A stretch of DNA of 16,781 nt from an uncultured Bdellovibrionales bacterium (GTDB lineage Bacteria; Bdellovibrionota; Bdellovibrionia; Bdellovibrionales; UBA1609). The DNA is taken from positions 1-16,781 of the forward strand of contig CALJPJ010000288.1 of assembly GCA_937980625.1 (NCBI GenBank). The letters run 5' to 3'. Below the pieces are notes generated by a model, which was not told the DNA's origin, made no database searches, and worked only from the letters and a program-made list of their open reading frames with translations. The number at the start of each line of letters is the position of its first letter. The first letter of the stretch is position 1. Below are positions 1 through 7,090 of this stretch, piece by piece. Both the position numbers and the translations under genes were made by a program.

Positions 1-694
1 GATTAATTTTTTGTGCTTTTATATTAAATATATTGTTCGATAGTCGATGCCTTCTTCTAATTTGCTTGCGGAGTCGTTTTAAATTACCACCTCTAAAAAT
101 TGGCCCAGTTATATAATAAAAATACTGTAAAAACTCATCATGTTCATCAGGAATTTTAAACTGAAATAATTTTTTTATATCACTGTCGTATATAAGGTTA
201 GGCTGATATAAGCTAGCTACATATTCAACTCTATCCCCCATGCAAGTTTCAGAAATTTGAGATCTTAATAAATTAAGATCAGCTTTAATAGCATTTAACT
301 TTACGATATTACTTTTTGAGTTGTAGCTAATGCTTTCTGCTAAGGTATTGTTTGAAGCATTAAGGCTTGAAACCTTTTTTCTATTAAGCTGTATTATTTG
401 TTGTAAATCTTCGCTTGTGTTTTTTAAAATTTTTTCAGCCTCTTGTTTGAGTTTTATTACGACAGCTGTTTGATCCATTATTTTTTTTAAATAATATATC
501 TCTAATTCGTTTTTATATCTTTTAATTAGGTCGTTGTAGTAAGTTGCTTTTAGTGTATTTAACTCATTTTCTAAAGCATCATTAAACTCTTTATATGTTC
601 TTACTGTTTTTGAATCACCATAATTATCACTTGAATCAGAGTAGGCGAAGAAAGGTAATATAATTATAAGTATTATTAAAAATAAATTATTCAT
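1..694 (-). CDS. Exported coiled-coil protein of unknown function, 3' end cut by window edge
   Basis: This frame is open from an ATG at 694 to the window edge, giving 231 visible codons. The start overlaps the stop of the upstream gene by one base (TAATG), with AGGGG about eight bases before it. The N-terminus, MNNLFLIILIIILPFFAYSD, is a clear Sec signal peptide. Residues about 32-150 are rich in Lys, Glu, Asn and Leu with no proline, and look helical or coiled-coil. The later part turns basic (residues about 200-225, many Arg and Lys). I recognise no family. As the third member of a coupled operon with a lipoprotein and a collagen-like protein, it probably acts in the periplasm or at the surface with them. 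The signal peptide and the coupling make a real gene very likely, but no function can be assigned. Confidence 0.8.
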   Translation of the reverse strand, partial: MNNLFLIILIIILPFFAYSDSSDNYGDSKTVRTYKEFNDALENELNTLKATYYNDLIKRYKNELEIYYLKKIMDQTAVVIKLKQEAEKILKNTSEDLQQIIQLNRKKVSSLNASNNTLAESISYNSKSNIVKLNAIKADLNLLRSQISETCMGDRVEYVASLYQPNLIYDSDIKKLFQFKIPDEHDEFLQYFYYITGPIFRGGNLKRLRKQIRRRHRLSNNIFNIKAQKIN

Positions 695-2841
695 TATTTA
701 ACCCCTGTTGTTTTTACTGAGTCGACCAGAAAATTTAATTTTTTTAAGAGCTCACTTTTAGTATGTATCTTTCTAACCACGCCGTATGATGTTACTATTT
801 TATTTTTGTTAACGAGTAATAACCCTTCAGTTAGGAGGTCTTCAATGTTAGCTATTTCTAAATTTTTTGTCTTTGTTTCACTTTCGCTTTCAAATTCAAA
901 GGCGTGGAGGGTATTGCTTAAGTAAGGGGTGTAGAAGTAATTTGATACTGTCTTATTTATTAATTTATTCTGCAGTATAGCTGGAACTGAAGAGTTAAAC
1001 TCAGAAAGTAATACAACCTCTGCAAAAGGGTCGCTATTAGCTAGTAAATTATTAGTTTCTCCTTCACACACAGGGATAGAATAATAATTAGTTACAATCC
1101 ATAAAAATTCATTAATTTGTGACTTGGCATTATTGTAATTAGTGCAAGCATCTATTGCCTGGAGCAATAAGTTTGTTCTTTTTTGTTTTGTTTGTTTTAA
1201 TAATTTACTAATTCTTTTACTTAAATTTTGAGTATCAATACGCTCAGTTTTTTTGCTGAAAGTCTTTAATATATCAATTAATTTATTAGCACTTAATATG
1301 ATAGAGTGATCTATATATTTTGAGTGCTCTGAGAGAATTAAGGGCTTTAGAAATTCATCTTCCCAAATTGTAATTATGTCTGATAAGTCACGATTATTTG
1401 ATGATTCTAAAATATCAAGAAGATCATCGCTTGTAATATTTGTGTATTCAGAAATATTTTCATTTAAAATATGTAAGCTATCAATTAATAGATACTCAAA
1501 AGTTCTAGTCCAATGAAAGTAAAACCATGGTTGAGTTATTTTTTGTCTAAATATCTCTAAGTTTTTAAGATTGCAGTTAAGAATTCCTTTGTTACTAGAC
1601 TGACAGTCGAGGAATTTTTCTGAACTTTTATCAAACGTTACAGTTTTTATTTGTTGTGTTTGAATATCTCCGGCCTCTGATGGTTCAATGTCATTTTGAT
1701 GACCCAGTTTGCCATTTTTATTAATTTCTTGTGTTTTAAATTCTATATAGTTTTCTGTTAGAAGCTCGGTAACTTCTATTTGATTGCCATCACTATCTTC
1801 TTTTATTTTTTTTACTTCTGTTGTTATACTTACAGATTTTGCCTTTTGACCTAAACTAACATAGTTAACAACATGGCTAGGTAGTTTTCTAATTAGGTTT
1901 TCATCTATGGTAACCTTTTTAACGACACGCTTTTGGTTTGCACCTACTTCACCAGGTAGACCTGCAACACCTTTATAGCCGCCATAACCACTAGGGGTGT
2001 CATCTTGTTTGTAGCCACAGTTTTGCGAATCTCCCTTGCCCCCTGGCCCGCCATTTCCAGGGTCGCCTGGTTGACCACCTTCACCAGGTTCACCAGGCCT
2101 GCCAGGTTTTGAAATTAATGTTTTAGTAGATTGATTAACAATGCCTTCAATAAAAACAATTGGCACTGGAGCCCCACCGATGCCACCCATTCCACCTTTG
2201 CCTCCTTTGCCGCCTATACCGCCTGTTCCACCGTGGCCAGCCCAAGTGTCAGCGCGACCACATTTTGTGTTTGCTTTACTTCCACGCCCCCCAGGGCCAC
2301 CTTTGCCGCCCTTTCCGCCAACACCACCTTTTCCGCCAGTTTGTCCCTCTCCATCTATATATAAGTTACCATTTAAGTTCGCTGCAAAAATAAATATTTC
2401 ACCTGGTTTTTTCATGCCGTCTTCACCGTTTTTACCAGGCTTTCCCTCTGCCCCTTGTTTGCCTGTGCCGCCAGGTGTATTGCTTCTGCCGCCAGCGTTA
2501 GCACCTTTGCCTCCTGTTCTACCAACATCAGGAACAAATTTTTGTGCCAGTTGAGGCCTATCAAACGCAATAATTTTTGCACTATTACGTATGGTTAATC
2601 TTTGAGTAATGACTTTTAGTTTATAGCCATTAGTAATTAGATCAGCAGATAAAATAACTTCATCAGCTTCAATAAAGGTGTTTTCTGTTAAGTGTGTTAC
2701 CTCTGTAAAGTTTAGCGTTACTGCCTCTCTATAATTAATTAAGTCAAAATAATTATTAGTTGGTGGCGCAACTATGACACTTGAGCTTTTATTAAAACCA
2801 AATATAAAAAATATAAGTATAGAAAAAATTAGTATTTTCAT
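694..2841 (-). CDS. Exported collagen-like glycine-rich protein
   Basis: The 715-residue protein begins with a hydrophobic signal segment (residues 1-16), then a beta-rich stretch (about 38-95). Residues 108-300 are glycine-rich: GGKGG-type triplets dominate 168-187 and 203-223, and true collagen-like Gly-Pro-x and Gly-x-x repeats lie at 247-270 and 291-300. Two short beta segments interrupt them (148-162 and 226-235). Residues 300-715 are non-repetitive, mixed helical, with no recognised domain. The ATG overlaps the upstream stop by one base (TAATG), and the stop overlaps the downstream ATG in the same way, so translation of all three genes is probably coupled. The repeats suggest an extended or fibre-like surface protein, but the proline content of the GG-rich blocks is too low for a classical collagen triple helix throughout. 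The function is not recognised. Confidence 0.85.
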   Translation of the reverse strand: MKILIFSILIFFIFGFNKSSSVIVAPPTNNYFDLINYREAVTLNFTEVTHLTENTFIEADEVILSADLITNGYKLKVITQRLTIRNSAKIIAFDRPQLAQKFVPDVGRTGGKGANAGGRSNTPGGTGKQGAEGKPGKNGEDGMKKPGEIFIFAANLNGNLYIDGEGQTGGKGGVGGKGGKGGPGGRGSKANTKCGRADTWAGHGGTGGIGGKGGKGGMGGIGGAPVPIVFIEGIVNQSTKTLISKPGRPGEPGEGGQPGDPGNGGPGGKGDSQNCGYKQDDTPSGYGGYKGVAGLPGEVGANQKRVVKKVTIDENLIRKLPSHVVNYVSLGQKAKSVSITTEVKKIKEDSDGNQIEVTELLTENYIEFKTQEINKNGKLGHQNDIEPSEAGDIQTQQIKTVTFDKSSEKFLDCQSSNKGILNCNLKNLEIFRQKITQPWFYFHWTRTFEYLLIDSLHILNENISEYTNITSDDLLDILESSNNRDLSDIITIWEDEFLKPLILSEHSKYIDHSIILSANKLIDILKTFSKKTERIDTQNLSKRISKLLKQTKQKRTNLLLQAIDACTNYNNAKSQINEFLWIVTNYYSIPVCEGETNNLLANSDPFAEVVLLSEFNSSVPAILQNKLINKTVSNYFYTPYLSNTLHAFEFESESETKTKNLEIANIEDLLTEGLLLVNKNKIVTSYGVVRKIHTKSELLKKLNFLVDSVKTTGVK

Positions 2842-5159
2842 TATTGTTGTTCTCCGTCAATTAGTATTCTACCTGGAAGTCCTTGCTCTCCATCATTATT
2901 AATGGCTCCTAGTGAGCCTTGTTTTGTTTTATATTTACTATTTGCTATTTGATCAAATTCTCTAGTTAAAGGAGCATCTTTATTTATTTTTACTAATTGA
3001 CCTAATTGTCTAATAGCATTCATTTTTAATTGATCTTTACATTCCACCTCACTTAAGTCTTCACAGTTTTGTTTTTTGAAGTAAGCGTAAGCTATGTCAT
3101 AGTTGTATTTTTGGTCTTTTGTTATTTTGTCGCTATTAATAGTTGCATAATGTATGGCATCACTAAAGCCTAAAACATTTATTCCTTGATGGCCTTTTTC
3201 AGCATTAGAAAAAAGTGTATTTAAGAGCTGTAAGCCCAAATTGTAATGATAAAATTTAAAGCTTTGATCCCCATTTTTATAATTGTTATTAAAATTATAG
3301 TGATCAATTGCATTTGAAAAATTTGATTTATCATACTCCGAGGTATAACTTTGTCCACCCAATGTCTGTGGCGCGCCTTTTTGCCCTAAGCCTCCAAAAG
3401 AAATTACACTTATTGATTTTTTTTGATCTTTAACATTTGTAGTTAAATTAAAGTTACCACCATTAATTCCTTCTAGGGGTATTTTTTGTGATTTAAAACC
3501 TTGTTGGGCTTCTTTAATAATATAATGGTAAACAAAAAAGTGCTCTCCCTTTAAAAGTGAAACAGAACTACTCGCTCCGCTATTGTCTTTAATGTCATTA
3601 TTTAGCCTAATACCCAACTCAACAGGTATGGAATAAGAGTTTAACTCTTCAGGGCTTTGCTCAATAGGTAAGTCATTATGTAAATAGTTTGATGATAAAT
3701 CAAATACACCGTATTCAAAAGAGTTTGCTTTAATATTAATTGAAGCTCCACTAGTTATCAGTACGTTACTTATTGATGAGCTATGATCTTTAGGGGTGCT
3801 AAGATTTACCTTCAAATCGGTTCCAATATCAGAAATTTCAACGCAACCGATATAATTTAAACTTTCTAAGCTAATTTTATTTAAATTTATTTCTAACGTC
3901 TTGATATTGTTTTCATTTAAAAAGTTACAATACTGTTTAATAATTTGATGTTTCACATTTAAGTTTTCGGATAAATAAATTGAGTTGCGCAGACTGACAG
4001 CTTTGCTAAAATCATTTTTATTTTCAATTAAAGTTCCTTTTAAACTTTGCCAAAAGTTTTTACTATAAATACTATTAGTACTTGAAAATGCTAGCCACAC
4101 TAACTCTTGTGTTGGAGCGAAGTAATCAAAAAAACTCTCAACATTTGGTATGCTTTGTAGTTTTTTAGAAAATGGCTTTAATAGACTTTCTTGGAGTTTT
4201 AACTGTTCATGTAGGTTTAATTTTTTATCTAAATCTGATATCAAATGGTTTAGAGATTCAAAGTCTAAGTATGAATCAATTAACTGTTCTTTACTATTTA
4301 GCCGAAGCAATTTGTCATTATGGTTTTTGATGAGTATTTCAACTTTATTCATCCAGTCTGTGTTTGTTAATCTAGACAAAGTAGGGTCTGTAAGTTTATT
4401 GCTTCTTAAAATTTGACTGACAGAGTTGATGCTTAGTAAACTTATATATTCAATTAATAATTCATTAGAGCTTATAATTTCACCTAATAATAAACTTGTA
4501 TATCGATCTTTATTCTTACCTTTTAAAGTTATCCTTTTTATAAATTTTGACACGCTCATTTTATAGTTTTCATTTTTACTTAAGGTCCTTAACACTTGTA
4601 CTATATGTCTTTCAGAAAGAGTTGCTAGCTCTTGTTCTGCAATATTATTTAATTTTTCATTTCTGTAGTCTTTGATTACAAATGGCAGGTTTTCGACAAA
4701 TTCATTTTTTTTATTTTCAATAAATACTTTTTTTAGATAAAACTGCGTATACATACCTAAAGTTTCAGGCTTTATATTCTGTTTGCAAGTTGGGTTTTCA
4801 TTAAAAATTAAATTATGAAATTTAGGATAATTAAATATGGCTACAGCAAATGAATCAAAAGAGTTTTTTGAACAGTTTTTGTTTATTAAGTAAACAGTTC
4901 TAGAAATTAAATTTGGATTTATTTTTTTTTCAAATACACTATTACGGTTTAAGCCTAGCCAAAACTTATTCCAGTTAAAGCCAAACTGTGGGTTGTTTTC
5001 CACCTTATTGAGAATAGATTCGTATTCTTTATCTGTTGTTGCTTGGGCAAATAATTGAATTGCAGATTGTGCAGAGACACCATTATATTTAATAACAGGT
5101 TCTTCACCGCTACAACTAATTAGTAAAATAGATATTATTATTATAAAATAAAAATTCAT
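2841..5159 (-). CDS. Large lipoprotein of unknown function
   Basis: I chose the ATG at 5159 (772 residues). It follows an AGGG ribosome site by six bases and gives a textbook lipoprotein signal, MNFYFIIIISILLISC, with the acylated cysteine at residue 16. The frame stays open to an ATG at 5213 (790 residues), but that start buries the signal and would lie upstream of the likely promoter. Residues about 30-430 look mostly alpha-helical. A beta-rich part follows (about 430-600), containing a short glycine-rich segment (589-602) of the kind expanded in the next gene. The C-terminus, GLPGRILIDGEQQ, resembles a segment of that neighbour. I recognise no catalytic motif. This is the first gene of the TAATG-coupled trio, so it may be the membrane-anchored partner of the collagen-like protein. 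Confidence 0.85.
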   Translation of the reverse strand: MNFYFIIIISILLISCSGEEPVIKYNGVSAQSAIQLFAQATTDKEYESILNKVENNPQFGFNWNKFWLGLNRNSVFEKKINPNLISRTVYLINKNCSKNSFDSFAVAIFNYPKFHNLIFNENPTCKQNIKPETLGMYTQFYLKKVFIENKKNEFVENLPFVIKDYRNEKLNNIAEQELATLSERHIVQVLRTLSKNENYKMSVSKFIKRITLKGKNKDRYTSLLLGEIISSNELLIEYISLLSINSVSQILRSNKLTDPTLSRLTNTDWMNKVEILIKNHNDKLLRLNSKEQLIDSYLDFESLNHLISDLDKKLNLHEQLKLQESLLKPFSKKLQSIPNVESFFDYFAPTQELVWLAFSSTNSIYSKNFWQSLKGTLIENKNDFSKAVSLRNSIYLSENLNVKHQIIKQYCNFLNENNIKTLEINLNKISLESLNYIGCVEISDIGTDLKVNLSTPKDHSSSISNVLITSGASINIKANSFEYGVFDLSSNYLHNDLPIEQSPEELNSYSIPVELGIRLNNDIKDNSGASSSVSLLKGEHFFVYHYIIKEAQQGFKSQKIPLEGINGGNFNLTTNVKDQKKSISVISFGGLGQKGAPQTLGGQSYTSEYDKSNFSNAIDHYNFNNNYKNGDQSFKFYHYNLGLQLLNTLFSNAEKGHQGINVLGFSDAIHYATINSDKITKDQKYNYDIAYAYFKKQNCEDLSEVECKDQLKMNAIRQLGQLVKINKDAPLTREFDQIANSKYKTKQGSLGAINNDGEQGLPGRILIDGEQQ

Positions 5160-5165
5160 AAGAAA

Positions 5166-5170
5166 CCCTA
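5166..5170 (-). promoter_or_regulatory. Ribosome binding site deciding the lipoprotein start
   Basis: Read on the minus strand, TAGGG sits six bases before the ATG at 5159. The alternative ATG at 5213 has no comparable purine run, which is one of two reasons for choosing the shorter protein. The other is the lipobox position. Confidence 0.6.
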
Positions 5171-5182
5171 ATTTTGAAAAGA

Positions 5183-5213
5183 TATATAGACGAATGAGCA
5201 ATAAATATGCCAA
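5183..5213 (-). promoter_or_regulatory. Candidate sigma70-like promoter for the lipoprotein operon
   Basis: On the minus strand TTGGCA (5213-5208) is followed after 19 bases by TATATA (5188-5183). The spacing is longer than ideal, so this is only a candidate. If it is right, transcription starts inside the long reading frame and only the ATG at 5159 is available. Confidence 0.3.
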
Positions 5214-5240
5214 ACTAACTTAGTTTACAGTTTAATTTAA

Positions 5241-5256
5241 ATGGGGGGGGCATGTG
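5241..5256 (+). promoter_or_regulatory. G8 tract acting as ribosome site beside two competing starts
   Basis: Eight consecutive G (5243-5250) lie three bases before the GTG start at 5254 and can pair with the anti-Shine-Dalgarno sequence. An ATG at 5241 sits directly on the 5' side of the run. In the sequence as given, that ATG reads 19 codons in another frame and stops at 5298-5300. Losing one G would put it in frame with the barrel gene. The run is therefore both a ribosome site and a possible slippage switch. Confidence 0.5.
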
Positions 5257-5904
5257 AAATTACAGATTTTTGTTTTAATTTTAGGACTATTATTCTCTAA
5301 GGCTGGATTTTCTAAAAATATATCTGAAAACGAAATAAACAATGATGTAATATTTACCTATGGCGATTTAATGGTTAAAACAGACTCCGTGTTGCCAGAA
5401 AAACATCATCATATTGGCTTAAGTGCAGGTTTTGATAGTGCAAATCCACTACAAGATGTTTCGCACCTCTCTTTTAGTTATGCTTACCAAATATTTGAAT
5501 TATTTGAGTTTGGTTTAACTTATAGTGTATTTGACTCTAAAAGATCTAAACTTTTAAAATCAGTAGATGAGAATTTTGGAATTTTAGGAGTAAATTTAGA
5601 GACTGAACAACCAGACCAATCTATAAGTTTAAATATTAATTTTTTAGCCCTAAAAGGAGTAGTAAATTTTATTGGGCTTAGTAATTTACCTTTTTATTTT
5701 GTCACCTCACTTTCGCCAAACTTTAAGACGACAAAGCAAAAAAATGAGTATTATGGTGTAATTTGGGCTTTAGAGTCGAGGCTTTTTGTCAAAAGTAATA
5801 TCTCTTTGAATATAAACTTTAACCAAGAGGCTGAGGCAGCACTGAGTTCAAGAAAAACTGTATTTATTAATCAATTGAACTTTGGTGGTAAATTTTATTT
5901 TTAA
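5254..5904 (+). CDS. Putative outer-membrane beta-barrel protein
   Basis: This 216-residue protein starts at a GTG. Its signal peptide, MKLQIFVLILGLLFSKAGFS, has a lysine n-region and probably ends near residues 18-21. The mature part alternates polar and hydrophobic residues in strands such as HIGLSAGF, LSFSYAYQIF and FEFGLTYSVF. It ends in GGKFYF, with the terminal aromatic residue that the BAM machinery recognises in outer-membrane barrels. Its size would suit a barrel of about eight to ten strands, though I cannot count strands firmly. The gene is divergent from the lipoprotein operon and may share its upstream region. Its last 38 bp overlap the convergent aminomutase gene. The specific function is unknown. 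The start context (G8 tract) is unusual and may vary its expression. Confidence 0.75.
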   Translation: MKLQIFVLILGLLFSKAGFSKNISENEINNDVIFTYGDLMVKTDSVLPEKHHHIGLSAGFDSANPLQDVSHLSFSYAYQIFELFEFGLTYSVFDSKRSKLLKSVDENFGILGVNLETEQPDQSISLNINFLALKGVVNFIGLSNLPFYFVTSLSPNFKTTKQKNEYYGVIWALESRLFVKSNISLNINFNQEAEAALSSRKTVFINQLNFGGKFYF

Positions 5905-7090
5905 ATTTTATCTTCATCCATTCTAGGGAATAATTTTTATACATTATTGGCGTCTTAGAACTTTCATTAGTTGGACTTTTATAAACCTCTGTAACACCGT
6001 CCCAGCCTTTAAAGTGGTAATTATTGCCTTCAATTTTAGTTATAAAGTTAGGTGTAAACCCTGCCTTTCCTCCGCCAGACGGAATATCTAAACATAGGTT
6101 GGGCATGGCAAGTCCTGAGGCCTTGCCCCAAAGCTCTTTTTGAATGTTTTGCGACTCTTCAACGGGGGTTCTAAAGTGATCACTGCCTCTTGAAGGGTCA
6201 CACTGAAACATATAGTAAGGTTTTACTCTTAAATAAAGTAATCGCCTTGATAGAGCATAAATAATAGCCGGGTGGTTATTAACACCGTTTAACAAAACCA
6301 TTTGGTTAAAAACGGGGACACCATTATCAACTAAAAGCTCTAGTTTTTCTGCAGCATAAGAGGTTATTTCGTTGGGGTGATTAAAGTGTGACATAAAATA
6401 AATGGGTTTATACTTTTTAAAAATATTTATTAACTCATTATCAATACGCATCGGTAGGGTTGCAGGGATTCTACTGCCAATTCGTATTATTTCAATGCTT
6501 GGTATTTGGTACAAATCATGAATAATTTTTTCTAACTTAGCATTAGATAAAGTTAGAGGGTCTCCACCAGATAAAATTACTTCTTTAATCGAGCTAGTTT
6601 TTTTTAAATAATTTAGAGCTTCATTGTAATCATGCTTGTTAACACTTGCTTGGTCAGTGGCTGTAAAATGCTTTCGTGTGCAGTAGCGGCAATATAGGCT
6701 ACAAGTATCTGTGACTAAAAATAAAGCTCGGTCTGGGTAACGATGAATAATTCTTGGTGTTGGATTGTTTTTTTTTTCTCCTAAAGGGTCAAGTTGTTGC
6801 TGTAAGCCATCATTGCCCTCAGCTTCATTTGGCATAAATGTTAGGCGAATCGGGTCAGAAGGGATATCTGCTTGAGCAAGACTGGCATAATAGGGAGTGG
6901 TTTGAATTTTAAATTTATTTTTTGAAATGTGAAAGCCGTTAAGCTCTTTTTTGCTCAGTTGAAAATATTGACTAAAATCATTTTCAGATTTAAGTGAGTT
7001 TTTTATTTGCCACTTCCAGTCATGCCAGTTTTCGGCGGTCGTTTTTATTATGGGTTTGTAATCAAAAAAATTTATTTTTGATTTCTTCAT
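5867..7090 (-). CDS. kamA: L-lysine 2,3-aminomutase (radical SAM, PLP)
   Basis: This enzyme family interconverts L-lysine and L-beta-lysine using a [4Fe-4S] cluster, S-adenosylmethionine and pyridoxal phosphate. In the 407-residue protein the cluster motif is C130-x3-C134-x2-C137, followed by TRKH. The SAM-binding GGDP motif is at 175-178, and the PLP lysine is K342 in SGGGK. D298 (QCDPS) and D335 (LDIPSGGGK) match the two aspartates that hold the lysine side-chain amine in the clostridial enzyme, which argues against glutamate 2,3-aminomutase. The length fits KamA; EpmB proteins that modify elongation factor P are shorter and lack the C-terminal extension. No epmA is visible. The ATG overlaps the helicase stop (TAATG). 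The product may be a compatible solute or a precursor for EF-P modification, which this window cannot settle. An A10 run lies in the coding strand at 6777-6768. Confidence 0.9.
   Translation of the reverse strand: MKKSKINFFDYKPIIKTTAENWHDWKWQIKNSLKSENDFSQYFQLSKKELNGFHISKNKFKIQTTPYYASLAQADIPSDPIRLTFMPNEAEGNDGLQQQLDPLGEKKNNPTPRIIHRYPDRALFLVTDTCSLYCRYCTRKHFTATDQASVNKHDYNEALNYLKKTSSIKEVILSGGDPLTLSNAKLEKIIHDLYQIPSIEIIRIGSRIPATLPMRIDNELINIFKKYKPIYFMSHFNHPNEITSYAAEKLELLVDNGVPVFNQMVLLNGVNNHPAIIYALSRRLLYLRVKPYYMFQCDPSRGSDHFRTPVEESQNIQKELWGKASGLAMPNLCLDIPSGGGKAGFTPNFITKIEGNNYHFKGWDGVTEVYKSPTNESSKTPIMYKNYSLEWMKIKFKNKIYHQSSID

Noticed and set aside
2131..2554. Proline-rich plus-strand frames opposite the collagen-like gene
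   Set aside because: They are the antisense image of the Gly-rich repeats (GGC/GCC codons), lack ribosome sites and fall in three overlapping frames.
5160..5213. Upstream ATG at 5213 for the large lipoprotein
   Set aside because: It places 18 extra residues ahead of a perfect lipoprotein signal, and no good ribosome site was seen.
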